A stretch of 31,131 bases of DNA from Nitrososphaerota archaeon. GTDB taxonomy: Archaea; Thermoproteota; Nitrososphaeria; Nitrososphaerales; Gagatemarchaeaceae. Numbering within the stretch: position 1 is the first letter of the stretch; every line of letters starts with the position of its first letter. Location of the stretch: positions 1-31,131 of the forward strand of contig VBPQ01000019.1 in the NCBI GenBank assembly GCA_005877185.1, in the 5' to 3' direction. This document shows positions 23,140 to 30,924 of the stretch, piece by piece. The translations under genes were made by a program, and so were the position numbers. Under the pieces are notes generated by a model. The model ran no database searches, had not been told where the DNA came from, and worked only from the letters and a program-made list of their open reading frames with translations.

Positions 23140-24711
23140 CTACGGACTGAGCTGGTTCCGTACCACCATTACGCCCAATTGAATCGGAAAAAGTGGCATG
23201 CCAAAGCCACTAAGTACTCCGGATCCTGAAACCTGAGTAGCAAAGTCGGTGTGATCGCAGGCGGCCGTGTTCGACTGGCTAAACGAGCACAGGCCCGCGT
23301 TGGCCGTTCCCTGAACGTCGCCATACTGGTCATTGGAGTATGCAACAGACGCTAGGCCGCTAGTCGGGCTGACTGCCACGCCAAGGTCATCGTACAGGTC
23401 CCTGTTGACGTTGCCGTTCGAACCGCAGGAGATCCCTCCCTGGCAGACTCCACCGTAGTGCACGACGTCGGTCACCTGCTGTTCAGCCCACTGTCCGCCA
23501 GCGAGCGTGCTCAGGTTTTGGGCGAAGAAGACATACCATGGCTCACTCTGGCAGTCGTAGGGTCCGCCCGTAGACTGACAGGTTTGGAAATTCGCTTGTG
23601 CAGGCGTGCCGTAATAGACCACATCAACCTCGCCCGCCGAGCCGGCAGCGATCCACGGATATATTGCGGTGACTGCCGGGCTAGAGTTCACCTGCTGAGG
23701 CGCGCTCCAACTAGTACCCTGATTCGTCGAATACGAAAGGTAGACGTTCTGTCCATCGGACCACGCTGCGTAAACGTTACCCGCGCTGTCGACTGCAACG
23801 TTCGGAAAGTTGTTCGCCAGGTTTGCGCCAGTATCAGCGTCCTGATAGACGACGTAGTCTGTAAAGCTGAGCAGTTGCTGCCCAAAGAGGCTGAGGGTGG
23901 GGACACCGACGGCTACGTAAACCGTGTTTAGGCTTGTGCACGCGAGAATCTGTAAGCCGGGGGCGCAGCCTGCAAAGACTTGATACACGACGCCTGCGTT
24001 CTGGTCCACCGCGATGTTACCAATCTGGTTATTTGCTGTCGTCCCCAAGAAGATGTCCAGCTGAAGAGGATTTATCGCAGAGTACGTCGCTACCGTAGTC
24101 GGAACGCCGTCTACCAGGGTTCCCTCATTCACGATTATCTGAAGACCCGTGGCTATGCTGTGATACGAGACGTAATAGGTGTCCGAACCGTAGGCGGCTA
24201 TCCATTCCCGGTCGTCGACAGGCACGATAGCCCCAAGCTCGTTTATCTGCCAGGTATTCCCACCGTCTTGCGAGGCGCTCACTGTCACGCTACCGAGGGT
24301 AAGGCTCGAGACATACACGTTGTACTCTGTCGGGAACTGACCGTTCGGAAGAGAAGCGACCGCGAGATCGACGTCTCCTCCCCCTGGGGCAACCCCCGAT
24401 GTCCCGCTCGACAAGGCATCGGGCTGGACTAGCGAAAAATAGGTAGACCCACCATCAACGGATTTCCAGGCGTCTGTCCCGGCGCCAAGCCCGTTCTCAG
24501 AGGCTATGTAGAAGCTCCCCGAAGGGTCGGACCTAATCGCTGGCTCTGCCGCGGAATTGAAGGTTCTGGTCGAGCCCGAGGGTGGCGGTGGCAAGGCGCC
24601 TGTGACGAAGTTCGACCCGCCAGAGTGGGCGATTCCCGCGGATAAGAGAAGGAGGAGAAGGGCGGCAAACCACACGACGACCATGCGAAAGGAAGTCGTA
24701 CTTCTGCCCAA
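23140..24711 (-). CDS. Secreted Asp-box beta-propeller protein (sialidase/BNR-like)
   Basis: A 523-residue exported protein. Residues 1-30 are a signal peptide (basic start, VVVWFAALLLLLLSAG core). The rest has repeated beta-strand blades with Asp-box motifs: SVDGGSTYF, SQDGGNTW and STNQGTSW, plus blade starts such as PAIRSDPSGSFYIAS and PNVAVDSAGNVYAAWSD. This is the architecture of sialidase-type propellers; no complete set of sialidase catalytic arginines is evident, so enzymatic activity is uncertain and ligand binding is as likely. Cysteine pairs in the second half may form disulphides. There is no anchor at the C-terminus. Start TTG 24711 is about 30 bases after a TATA-like element; ATG 24684 is an alternative that would still leave a signal peptide. 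Confidence 0.8.
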   Translation of the reverse strand: MGRSTTSFRMVVVWFAALLLLLLSAGIAHSGGSNFVTGALPPPPSGSTRTFNSAAEPAIRSDPSGSFYIASENGLGAGTDAWKSVDGGSTYFSLVQPDALSSGTSGVAPGGGDVDLAVASLPNGQFPTEYNVYVSSLTLGSVTVSASQDGGNTWQINELGAIVPVDDREWIAAYGSDTYYVSYHSIATGLQIIVNEGTLVDGVPTTVATYSAINPLQLDIFLGTTANNQIGNIAVDQNAGVVYQVFAGCAPGLQILACTSLNTVYVAVGVPTLSLFGQQLLSFTDYVVYQDADTGANLANNFPNVAVDSAGNVYAAWSDGQNVYLSYSTNQGTSWSAPQQVNSSPAVTAIYPWIAAGSAGEVDVVYYGTPAQANFQTCQSTGGPYDCQSEPWYVFFAQNLSTLAGGQWAEQQVTDVVHYGGVCQGGISCGSNGNVNRDLYDDLGVAVSPTSGLASVAYSNDQYGDVQGTANAGLCSFSQSNTAACDHTDFATQVSGSGVLSGFGMPLFPIQLGVMVVRNQLSP

Positions 24712-24738
24712 GTAGAACCTTACTTTGTACGTATGTAG

Positions 24739-24764
24739 CCTTAAGAATCAGACCCAAGATTCTT
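24739..24764 (-). promoter_or_regulatory. TATA-like element overlapped by an inverted repeat, upstream of the propeller gene
   Basis: On the - strand gattcttaagg lies about 33 bases before TTG 24711, a spacing that fits a leaderless transcript. The same bases form one arm of a perfect 7-base inverted repeat (aagaatc 24743-24749 and gattctt 24758-24764, 8-base spacer). A repeat covering the TATA region could be an operator. A second perfect inverted repeat, cgtcaa/ttgacg with a 3-base spacer, lies further upstream at 24789-24803. Confidence 0.35.
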
Positions 24765-24862
24765 CTGCAACTTTCTTAAGGAAACTGGCGTCAATTTTTG
24801 ACGACTGCAAATCAAGAAGCTTCCCGTCCTGGTTTTCTTGTGCTCCTCCGTCTTATTTGGCG

Positions 24863-25009
24863 CTAGATTACCGGGCTGTCTGTTATCGTTCCATGCTCTG
24901 TGAAGGGCTCGGTTGATTTCTGCCAATACCAGTACCCATAGTAGCACTCAGCGCATAGCGCCGGGTTCTGTCTGGCGGCTGGCTGTCCGCACAGCTCACA
25001 TGCGGGCAT
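24863..25009 (-). CDS. Small zinc-ribbon protein, 48 residues
   Basis: ATG 25009 (or GTG 25012) opens a 48-residue frame beginning MPACELCGQPAARQNPALC. Two CxxC pairs, CELC and CAEC, are separated by 14 residues, a normal treble-clef or zinc-ribbon spacing; an aromatic cluster YYGYWYWQ follows and then a short polar tail. A TATA-like box (cgaataaag on the - strand, 25040-25048) lies about 32-35 bases upstream, so the mRNA would be nearly leaderless, which supports a real gene. Function unknown; such archaeal small zinc proteins are common, and nucleic-acid or protein binding are the usual suggestions. Confidence 0.6.
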   Translation of the reverse strand: MPACELCGQPAARQNPALCAECYYGYWYWQKSTEPFTEHGTITDSPVI

Positions 25010-25039
25010 CACGATGAGACCCCGACTCGGTGACCGAAC

Positions 25040-25048
25040 CTTTATTCG
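25040..25048 (-). promoter_or_regulatory. Candidate TATA box of the small zinc-ribbon gene
   Basis: Reads cgaataaag on the - strand, centred near 25044, giving an expected transcription start near 25017, five to eight bases before the start codon. Confidence 0.45.
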
Positions 25049-25092
25049 TTTCTGACACCGGTTCGGATGCGAAGAGGAGGGGGATTCTAAGA

Positions 25093-25100
25093 GTTAAATA
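25093..25100 (+). promoter_or_regulatory. Candidate TATA box upstream of the his operon
   Basis: gttaaata is the strongest AT-rich element in the gap before hisG and would give a leader of about 155 bases. A weaker element (tagaaatta, 25222-25230) would give a leader of about 25 bases. Between them I see no gene; a short frame from GTG 25103 ends after 16 codons and has no run of histidines, so a classical attenuation leader is not supported. Confidence 0.3.
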
Positions 25101-25278
25101 CAGTGGACCTGGAGGTTGAATCCGGTGCAAATGCGGGGCGATTTCGTTCATAGGGGCTGGTTACGTTCACCCGCTCCAAGCCCACTCCGCCCACTCTAGC
25201 TCCTACACAGTCCTCCGCATGTAGAAATTACTTCTCATCAGCTCCCTCAGTAGGAATCCCGCCCAGGTGGGGGTCAGC

Positions 25279-26256
25279 ATGAGCAAGCTGAAGCTCGCCA
25301 TCCCCAAGGGTTCCCTCGAGAAGGCGACCTATGAAATCTTCCATGGCGCTTTCTACCGTATCACCGGGCAAGAACGGACGTACAGGCCAAAAATCAATGA
25401 TTCGGATATTGAAGTGAAGATTCTGCGCCCCCAGGAGATACCTGTCTATATCGCGGGAGGGGTCCACGACGTGGGCGTAACAGGCGCCGACTGGATTCTC
25501 GAAACAGGCGCGAAGGTGGAGAACTTACTGGACCTAGAATACGGAAGGGTCAGAGTCATCTCCGCAATCCAGAAGAACGTGAAGGCGGACTCGCTCTCGT
25601 CGTTCTTCGAAGAAAGATGGAAGGGAGGCGAGACTGTCAGGATCTCGACGGAGTATCTCAACATCGCATCGAAGTACCTGATGGCCCTCCCCGCGTATGC
25701 AAGGAGGTTCGGTCGGCTCGAACCAAAAGTCGTAACCCCATGGTGGACCAAGGGAAAGAATCCGAAGGCGGTCATCTACCTCTCCTTCGGGGCGACCGAG
25801 GCCAAGCCACCTGAGGACGCCGACGCGATCATCGACGTGACGGAGACCGGCTCCAGTCTGGAGCAGAATAGTCTCAAGGTCGTGGACGAAATCATGGTTT
25901 CGAGCGCCCGTCTAGTGACCAATACTCAAGCCCTCGGTGACCCGTGGAAGAGGGAGAAGATCATCGACCTAATGGCCGGGCTGAAGGGAGTGGTGGAGGC
26001 AAGAAAGAAGGTGCACATCTTCCTGAACGTGCGGGAGAGGGACCTCGAGAAGCTCCTGGAATCGCTGCCCGCGCTCAAGAAGCCTACGATAAGCCCGCTC
26101 TCGGAGAAGGGCTGGTTTGCGGTAAATACGGTCGTCGCGAAGTCAGAGATGCTTGGGCTCCTGCCGACGCTCAGGAGGGTCGCCCAAGGGCTGGTCGTTC
26201 ACGCGCCCGAGCAGGTGCTGCCGCTCGAGGAGATCAACGAGAAGGGAAGCGGATGA
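25279..26256 (+). CDS. hisG: ATP phosphoribosyltransferase, long form
   Basis: First step of histidine synthesis: joins ATP and PRPP. The 325-residue product has the catalytic domains (LKLAIPKGSLEKATYEI start, then VGVTGADWI) and the PRPP-type acidic loop AIIDVTETGSSL. From about residue 240 a ferredoxin-like C-terminal domain (KVHIFLNVRERD onward) is present, which marks the hexameric, histidine-inhibited HisG long form that needs no HisZ. A PWWTKGKNPKAVIYLSFG insertion lies in the middle. I start it at ATG 25279; GTG 25267 would add four residues. The stop overlaps hisD as ATGA. Confidence 0.94.
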   Translation: MSKLKLAIPKGSLEKATYEIFHGAFYRITGQERTYRPKINDSDIEVKILRPQEIPVYIAGGVHDVGVTGADWILETGAKVENLLDLEYGRVRVISAIQKNVKADSLSSFFEERWKGGETVRISTEYLNIASKYLMALPAYARRFGRLEPKVVTPWWTKGKNPKAVIYLSFGATEAKPPEDADAIIDVTETGSSLEQNSLKVVDEIMVSSARLVTNTQALGDPWKREKIIDLMAGLKGVVEARKKVHIFLNVRERDLEKLLESLPALKKPTISPLSEKGWFAVNTVVAKSEMLGLLPTLRRVAQGLVVHAPEQVLPLEEINEKGSG

Positions 26257-27563
26257 ACTCAATTCTTCCCCTCCTGAAAGTCTCGCGGCGCAATTTCGCT
26301 GCAGAGGCGGCTAGAATCAGGGACAGGTTCAGAGTATCCGCCGAAACTCATGGGCTGGTCTTCGATATCATAGCGGACATCAAGAAGAGGGGAGACGCCG
26401 CCCTTCTCGAGTACGCGGAGAGGTTTGACGGGGTCAAGCTGCAAGAGAACGAGCTGAGGGTCGAGGATTCAGAAATCGACGAGGCGTTCGACTCCGTTGG
26501 GCCAGAGCTTGTCAGGGCACTCCGTTTCTCCCTGCGTCGGATACGGAAAGTTCAACTCGCGCTCTTCCCCCGCGCCCGCCGCTTAGTCAGGAGCGAGGGT
26601 TTCACGGTCATGGCACGCTCGCTACCGCTGCCCTCCGTCGGCTGCTACGCCCCAGGAGGAAGAGCCGCCTACGCGAGCACGGTCCTCATGACTGCAGGAG
26701 TCGCAAAGCTCGCAGGGGTCCCGAGAGTCGTCTTGACCAGTCCGCCGCAGAGGGACGGCAAAGTCAGTCCTGCGGTTCTGGCCGCCGCGAAGGTAGCGGG
26801 AGTCGACGAGGTGTACAGGGTCGGCGGCGCTCAAGCCATTTCTGCCCTCGCTTACGGTACGGAGTCGCTCAGCAGAGTGGACAAGATAGTAGGGCCTGGC
26901 GGCGCGTACGTGTCTGTCGCAAAGAGGTTGGTGGCCGCCGATGTGGAGACCGACTTTTACGCGGGGCCAACCGAACTAATCGTTTTCGCGGACGAACACT
27001 GCAACCCCAGATTCCCCGCCTGGGACATAATCGGCCAGGCGGAGCATGGAGCGGATTCCCTCAGCGGGCTGGTGACGTACTCTGAGGAGTATGCGAATGA
27101 GGTCAGGGCTGAAATCCTGAAGTTGCTGCCGACCCTAGAGAGGAGAGAGTACATCGAGGCGTCCCTCGAACGCGGCTTCTCTGCCATCTGCGATAGCGAG
27201 TCGACGGCTTGCGGCTTCATAGACGCTGTGGCGCCAGAGCACCTCGAGATTCTGACTCGCGACTATCTCCGAGTGGGGGAGAGGGTGGAGCGGGCGGGGG
27301 TGAAACTCCTCGGACCGTACTCACCCTGCGCGGCCAGCGACTACGTCGCTGGAACCGACCACGTCATACCAACCGCCGGGTTCTCCGCCAGCAGGGGAGC
27401 GCTGTCGGTCCTCGACTTCCTGAAGATAGACTGGAGTGTTTTGGGGACGGAGGCGGGCCTAAGAGGCGTCATCGAGCCCCTCAAGGCGCTGGCCCATGCA
27501 GAGGGACTTCCGAACCACTACCTGTCCGCGCGCTCCCGATTCGAGGAATTGGGTCAATTATGA
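26253..27563 (+). CDS. hisD: Histidinol dehydrogenase
   Basis: Oxidises histidinol to histidine in two NAD-dependent steps. The 436-residue protein shows GGRAAYASTVLM, VGGAQAISALAYGTES, KIVGPGGAYVSVAKR, TELIVFAD and DIIGQAEHGADS (zinc and substrate residues), with APEHLEILT and HVIPTAGFSASRGALSVLDF later. ATG 26253 overlaps the hisG stop; an open frame continues 103 codons upstream inside hisG but is a shadow. Length is typical. Confidence 0.96.
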   Translation: MNSILPLLKVSRRNFAAEAARIRDRFRVSAETHGLVFDIIADIKKRGDAALLEYAERFDGVKLQENELRVEDSEIDEAFDSVGPELVRALRFSLRRIRKVQLALFPRARRLVRSEGFTVMARSLPLPSVGCYAPGGRAAYASTVLMTAGVAKLAGVPRVVLTSPPQRDGKVSPAVLAAAKVAGVDEVYRVGGAQAISALAYGTESLSRVDKIVGPGGAYVSVAKRLVAADVETDFYAGPTELIVFADEHCNPRFPAWDIIGQAEHGADSLSGLVTYSEEYANEVRAEILKLLPTLERREYIEASLERGFSAICDSESTACGFIDAVAPEHLEILTRDYLRVGERVERAGVKLLGPYSPCAASDYVAGTDHVIPTAGFSASRGALSVLDFLKIDWSVLGTEAGLRGVIEPLKALAHAEGLPNHYLSARSRFEELGQL

Positions 27564-28633
27564 ACTGGATGGAGGAACGGCTTTCGCGGCTGCAAAGATG
27601 GGAGGGCTACCAGCATTCAGTCGAAAGCAGGGAAGCCATGGAATGCAAGCTTGACGCGAACGAGAACTGGCACTTGCCATCGGCGGAAATTCGCAAGGCA
27701 CTCACCACGTCAGCGGAGCACCTGGACCCGCGGAGCTACCCTGATGTCGCTGTCATTGATCTGGCTAAAGAGGTTTCGAAGGAGATCGGCGTCTCCTCGG
27801 AGTCGGTGATTCCGTGCGCCGGCGCTGACCAAGCCATCGACCTCATTTGCCAAGCGTTCCTCGGGACTGGCGACAGTGCAGTTATCGTCTCCCCAACATT
27901 CTCGATGTACCGACTTCGGGCCACCATCGCCGGAGCCGAATGCACCTGCGTGCCTATGCTCCCAGACTTCCGCCTGCCAGTAGCCGAGATCCTGAGGCGG
28001 GACGGGCCCGGAGGCGTAGTATTCATCTGTTCCCCCAACAATCCGACTGGCAACCAATTCAACCGTGATGACGTAGAACAGGTTCTCGATTCGTTCCGCG
28101 GCCTCGTAGTCCTTGACGAGGCGTACGTTGAGTTCGCAAGCTACAGTCTGTCGAGGAGAGTGAGAAACAGGCGCAATCTCGCCGTGTTGAGGACCTTCTC
28201 GAAGGCGTACGGGATGGCAGCCCTCAGGCTTGGCTACATCGTGGCGAACGACGAGTGGGCTCCAGAATTTCTCGCCAAGGTCCAGTATCCCTACCCGGTC
28301 AGCGGGGTCGCAGTGGCAATGGCCATCGCGATGATGAGAAACCCCGGCCGCATCGAGGAATGGATTGGTAAGGTGCGAAATGAGCGGGTCTGGCTTACGC
28401 GTCGACTCCGAGCGATTCCTGGGACGCTTGTGGTCGATTCTGAGGCGAATTTCTTGATGGCCAGCCTGCCTCTGGATTCAGGCGAAGCGCAGAAGAGGCT
28501 CCTTGCAGCCGGCGTCTCAACGAGGAATCTCGGAGATATTCTCGGCTTTCCTAACTGCCTCCGGATAACAGTGGGGACTCGTAGAATGAACCTGCAGCTC
28601 CTGGAAGGACTCCGCGGAATTGTCGCGAAATGA
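27560..28633 (+). CDS. hisC: Histidinol-phosphate aminotransferase
   Basis: Transaminates imidazole acetol phosphate with glutamate. The 357-residue class II-like aminotransferase shows KLDANENWHLPS at the start, SPNNPTGNQF, VVLDEAYVEF, PLP lysine K215 in RTFSKAYGMAALRLGY and NFLMASLP near the end. ATG 27560 overlaps the hisD stop as ATGA; the open frame upstream of it lies in hisD and is not conserved. The stop overlaps the phosphatase start as ATGA. Confidence 0.94.
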   Translation: MNWMEERLSRLQRWEGYQHSVESREAMECKLDANENWHLPSAEIRKALTTSAEHLDPRSYPDVAVIDLAKEVSKEIGVSSESVIPCAGADQAIDLICQAFLGTGDSAVIVSPTFSMYRLRATIAGAECTCVPMLPDFRLPVAEILRRDGPGGVVFICSPNNPTGNQFNRDDVEQVLDSFRGLVVLDEAYVEFASYSLSRRVRNRRNLAVLRTFSKAYGMAALRLGYIVANDEWAPEFLAKVQYPYPVSGVAVAMAIAMMRNPGRIEEWIGKVRNERVWLTRRLRAIPGTLVVDSEANFLMASLPLDSGEAQKRLLAAGVSTRNLGDILGFPNCLRITVGTRRMNLQLLEGLRGIVAK

Positions 28634-29760
28634 CAATCAGATACGCTCCCGTCGGGACGGAGCACGGGCCCGCCTGGATCCGCGAGGGCTCCGAAAGGGC
28701 GTTAGGGAGCACCGATGTCGCAGCCTTCGATTGCGACGGCGTCCTCGTTGACACTCGGAACTCGTACGATGTCACAACGGTTCGAGTCGTCGAGAGGCTG
28801 ATCGGCGAGATGCTCGGGGTGAGGCTTCCGTGGAAGAGGGAAGCCCCGCGCCTGATTCACATGTTGAGAAAGACGGGGGGGTTCAACAACGACTGGGACA
28901 CGACTTACGCTCTATGCCTGTTCATCACATGTTCGATGCCGATGCGATTCAAGGAGGCCTTGGCGACCGCGCGCAGGTTCCCGGTGACCCTCATCGGAGA
29001 GGTCACGGCCGCGGTTCCGGCAGTCTTCTCGGAGGTCAACCGAATCATCGTCGAATACGTGAGCACGAAAGGCCAAGTCGGCCACTCGTCAGCAGACCGG
29101 TTCGTCAGGGAGAGAATGTCCCCCTTCGACCAGAGAATCTGCGACTTGGTGAGGGCCTATGCGGGGTACCCTGGGAGCCCCCCAAAGAGCCGCCTAGCGA
29201 CGCTCTACGATGAAATGTATCACGGACCGGCGCTCTTCGAGGAGTTGTATGGGGTCGAGCCGAAATACTTCTCTGGGACCGGCCTGATAACAAAAGACAG
29301 GGTTCTCGTCACAAGGGCAGACCTGCGTCGCCTTGCGGAGTGTTTCGGAGACAAGCTGGCAATCGACACAGGCAGGCCGAGGAAGGCGGTCGAGTATTCT
29401 CTGAGGAACCTCCTATCGTTCTTCGACCTCGACGCCTCCGTCTTTATTGGGGACGGGGAGGTCGGGCGCGGACGCGAGGGGGTCCCTCATTTTGAGAAGA
29501 AGCCGAGCCCGACCAGCCTGCTGCATGTCATAGACAAACTCGGCTCTTCGAACCTCCTGTACGTCGGCGACTCCGCGGAGGACGTCATGATGGCGACAGA
29601 AGTCAGAACCTCCTCTGGAGATGTGACTTTTGCGGGAGTCTACGGCTCATCGCACGACGCCAGAGACCAGGTTGAGTTCTTCAGGCGGGAAGGGGTGGAG
29701 CTCATCCTGCCTTCGGTGAGGGACCTCCCCCGGATTTACAGGAGGCTCGCCCAGAATTGA
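28630..29760 (+). CDS. HAD-superfamily phosphatase, candidate histidinol-phosphatase
   Basis: A 376-residue haloacid dehalogenase-type phosphatase. All four motifs are visible: D34 and D36 in AAFDCDGVLVDT, a threonine in AIDTGRPRKAVEY near residue 247, K291 in EKKPSPTSLL, and D314 and D318 in YVGDSAEDVMMA. Between motifs I and II lies an unusually long inserted region of about 200 residues, larger than a normal subfamily I cap. It overlaps hisC and hisB by four bases on each side, so it is made with the pathway. HisB here lacks a phosphatase domain and no PHP or IMPase-type enzyme is in the operon visible here, so the missing histidinol-phosphatase step is the natural assignment. This is inference; activity on other phosphates is possible. 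Confidence 0.82.
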   Translation: MTIRYAPVGTEHGPAWIREGSERALGSTDVAAFDCDGVLVDTRNSYDVTTVRVVERLIGEMLGVRLPWKREAPRLIHMLRKTGGFNNDWDTTYALCLFITCSMPMRFKEALATARRFPVTLIGEVTAAVPAVFSEVNRIIVEYVSTKGQVGHSSADRFVRERMSPFDQRICDLVRAYAGYPGSPPKSRLATLYDEMYHGPALFEELYGVEPKYFSGTGLITKDRVLVTRADLRRLAECFGDKLAIDTGRPRKAVEYSLRNLLSFFDLDASVFIGDGEVGRGREGVPHFEKKPSPTSLLHVIDKLGSSNLLYVGDSAEDVMMATEVRTSSGDVTFAGVYGSSHDARDQVEFFRREGVELILPSVRDLPRIYRRLAQN

Positions 29761-30332
29761 AGGCCGTCGTCCGGAGGAGGTCCAAGGAGACTCGCGTCGA
29801 GGCCTCGGTCAAGCTGAACGGGAGAGGAAAGAGTGACGTCAGGACGGGGGTGCGCTTTCTGGATCACATGATAGATTCCTTCTCAGCCCACAGCCTTGTC
29901 GATGTCAAGATACGGGCCAAGGGCGACCTAGGGCACCACACGGTCGAAGACGTAGCTCTTACTCTGGGTAAGGCGCTGAAAGAAGCCCTCGGAAGCCGGA
30001 CCGGAATAGTCAGGTTCGGGTACTCGATCGTGCCGATGGACGACACCCTGGCTCTCGCGGCCGTCGACCTCGTCAAGAGACCTTATTCGTCCGTCGACCT
30101 CAAGATCGAGAGAGCGATGCTAGAGGATGCTCCGAGAGAAGATCTCGAGCACTTCTTCTCGTCGATGGCAACGGCGCTTGAAGCGACTCTGCACGTCAAG
30201 ATTCTCGACGGGAGAAACGACCACCACAAATTCGAGGCCGCTGTCAAGGCGTTCGCGCTATCGTTCAGGGCTGCCATCCAGGCTGACCCGAGGAGACGGG
30301 AAAAGCCACCCTCCTCGAAGGGTATGATGTGA
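29757..30332 (+). CDS. hisB: Imidazoleglycerol-phosphate dehydratase, stand-alone
   Basis: Dehydrates imidazole glycerol phosphate. The 191-residue product has the metal-binding repeats FLDHMIDSFSAHS, LGHHTVEDVALTLG and GRNDHHKFEAAVKAFA, and no N-terminal phosphatase domain. Start TTG 29757 overlaps the phosphatase stop as TTGA and gives MKAVVRRRSKETRV. One base separates it from hisH. Length is normal for archaeal HisB. Confidence 0.96.
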   Translation: MKAVVRRRSKETRVEASVKLNGRGKSDVRTGVRFLDHMIDSFSAHSLVDVKIRAKGDLGHHTVEDVALTLGKALKEALGSRTGIVRFGYSIVPMDDTLALAAVDLVKRPYSSVDLKIERAMLEDAPREDLEHFFSSMATALEATLHVKILDGRNDHHKFEAAVKAFALSFRAAIQADPRRREKPPSSKGMM

Positions 30333-30333
30333 G

Positions 30334-30924
30334 ATGCGTTTCGCGATAGTCGACTACGGGGTAGGGAATCTGTTCAGCCTCAGGACGGCCCTTAAGAGAG
30401 AAGGCGTCGAGACATTCCTAGCGAAAGGGAGCCGCGGGTTAGGTGATGCAGACGCGGTGGTCCTCCCCGGGGTCGGAGGATTCCGCGCGGCCGCAAAGGG
30501 ACTTCCGCATGAGGAGTTGAGAGACCTGGCGAAATCGGGAAAGCCGACCATCGGCATTTGCCTCGGGATGCAGCTCTTCCTCGAGCGAAGCGAGGAGGGA
30601 CCGGGCGAAGGGTTGGGACTGTTTCCGGGTGCGGCTAAGAGACTACCACCGGAGGTAAAGGTGCCGCAGATAGGATGGAATACAATCAGACTGAAGAGGG
30701 AGACAGAATTCACGCAGGGGCTTCCCGGAGAGAGCTGGGTCTACTATGTCCATTCCTACTACCCCGATACGAAGGGCGATTGGGTCATTGCCACCACCAG
30801 CTACGGTGCCGAATTTCCCGCCATGATCGGGCAGAAGAACATCGTCGGGACTCAGTTTCACCCTGAGAAATCGGGACCAGCAGGCGCCCAGATTCTAAGG
30901 AACATTCTGAGAATGGCGAGATAA
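30334..30924 (+). CDS. hisH: Imidazole glycerol phosphate synthase, glutaminase subunit
   Basis: Supplies ammonia from glutamine to HisF. The 196-residue class I amidotransferase has AIVDYGVGNLFSL at the start, VVLPGVGGF (oxyanion strand), nucleophile cysteine in GICLGMQLF near residue 75 and the His-Glu pair in QFHPEKSG near the end. ATG 30334 follows the hisB stop by one base. Its synthase partner hisF is not in the window and probably follows hisA. Confidence 0.96.
   Translation: MRFAIVDYGVGNLFSLRTALKREGVETFLAKGSRGLGDADAVVLPGVGGFRAAAKGLPHEELRDLAKSGKPTIGICLGMQLFLERSEEGPGEGLGLFPGAAKRLPPEVKVPQIGWNTIRLKRETEFTQGLPGESWVYYVHSYYPDTKGDWVIATTSYGAEFPAMIGQKNIVGTQFHPEKSGPAGAQILRNILRMAR

Noticed and set aside
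25103..25153. A possible histidine-operon leader peptide
   Set aside because: The 16-codon frame has no histidine run and no terminator-antiterminator pair is visible; attenuation of this type is not expected in archaea.
17678..25278. CRISPR array or defence system in the accessory interval
   Set aside because: No regularly spaced short repeats, Cas-like, nuclease or toxin-antitoxin genes were seen; the only direct repeat is the 327-base coding repeat.
25944..26252. A 103-codon extension of the hisD frame inside hisG
   Set aside because: It is out of frame with hisG, rich in Arg, Gly and Glu, and not part of any HisD; the conserved start is at 26253.
27209..27559. A 117-codon extension of the hisC frame inside hisD
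   Set aside because: Low-complexity Arg/Gly-rich shadow of hisD; HisC homology begins at 27560.
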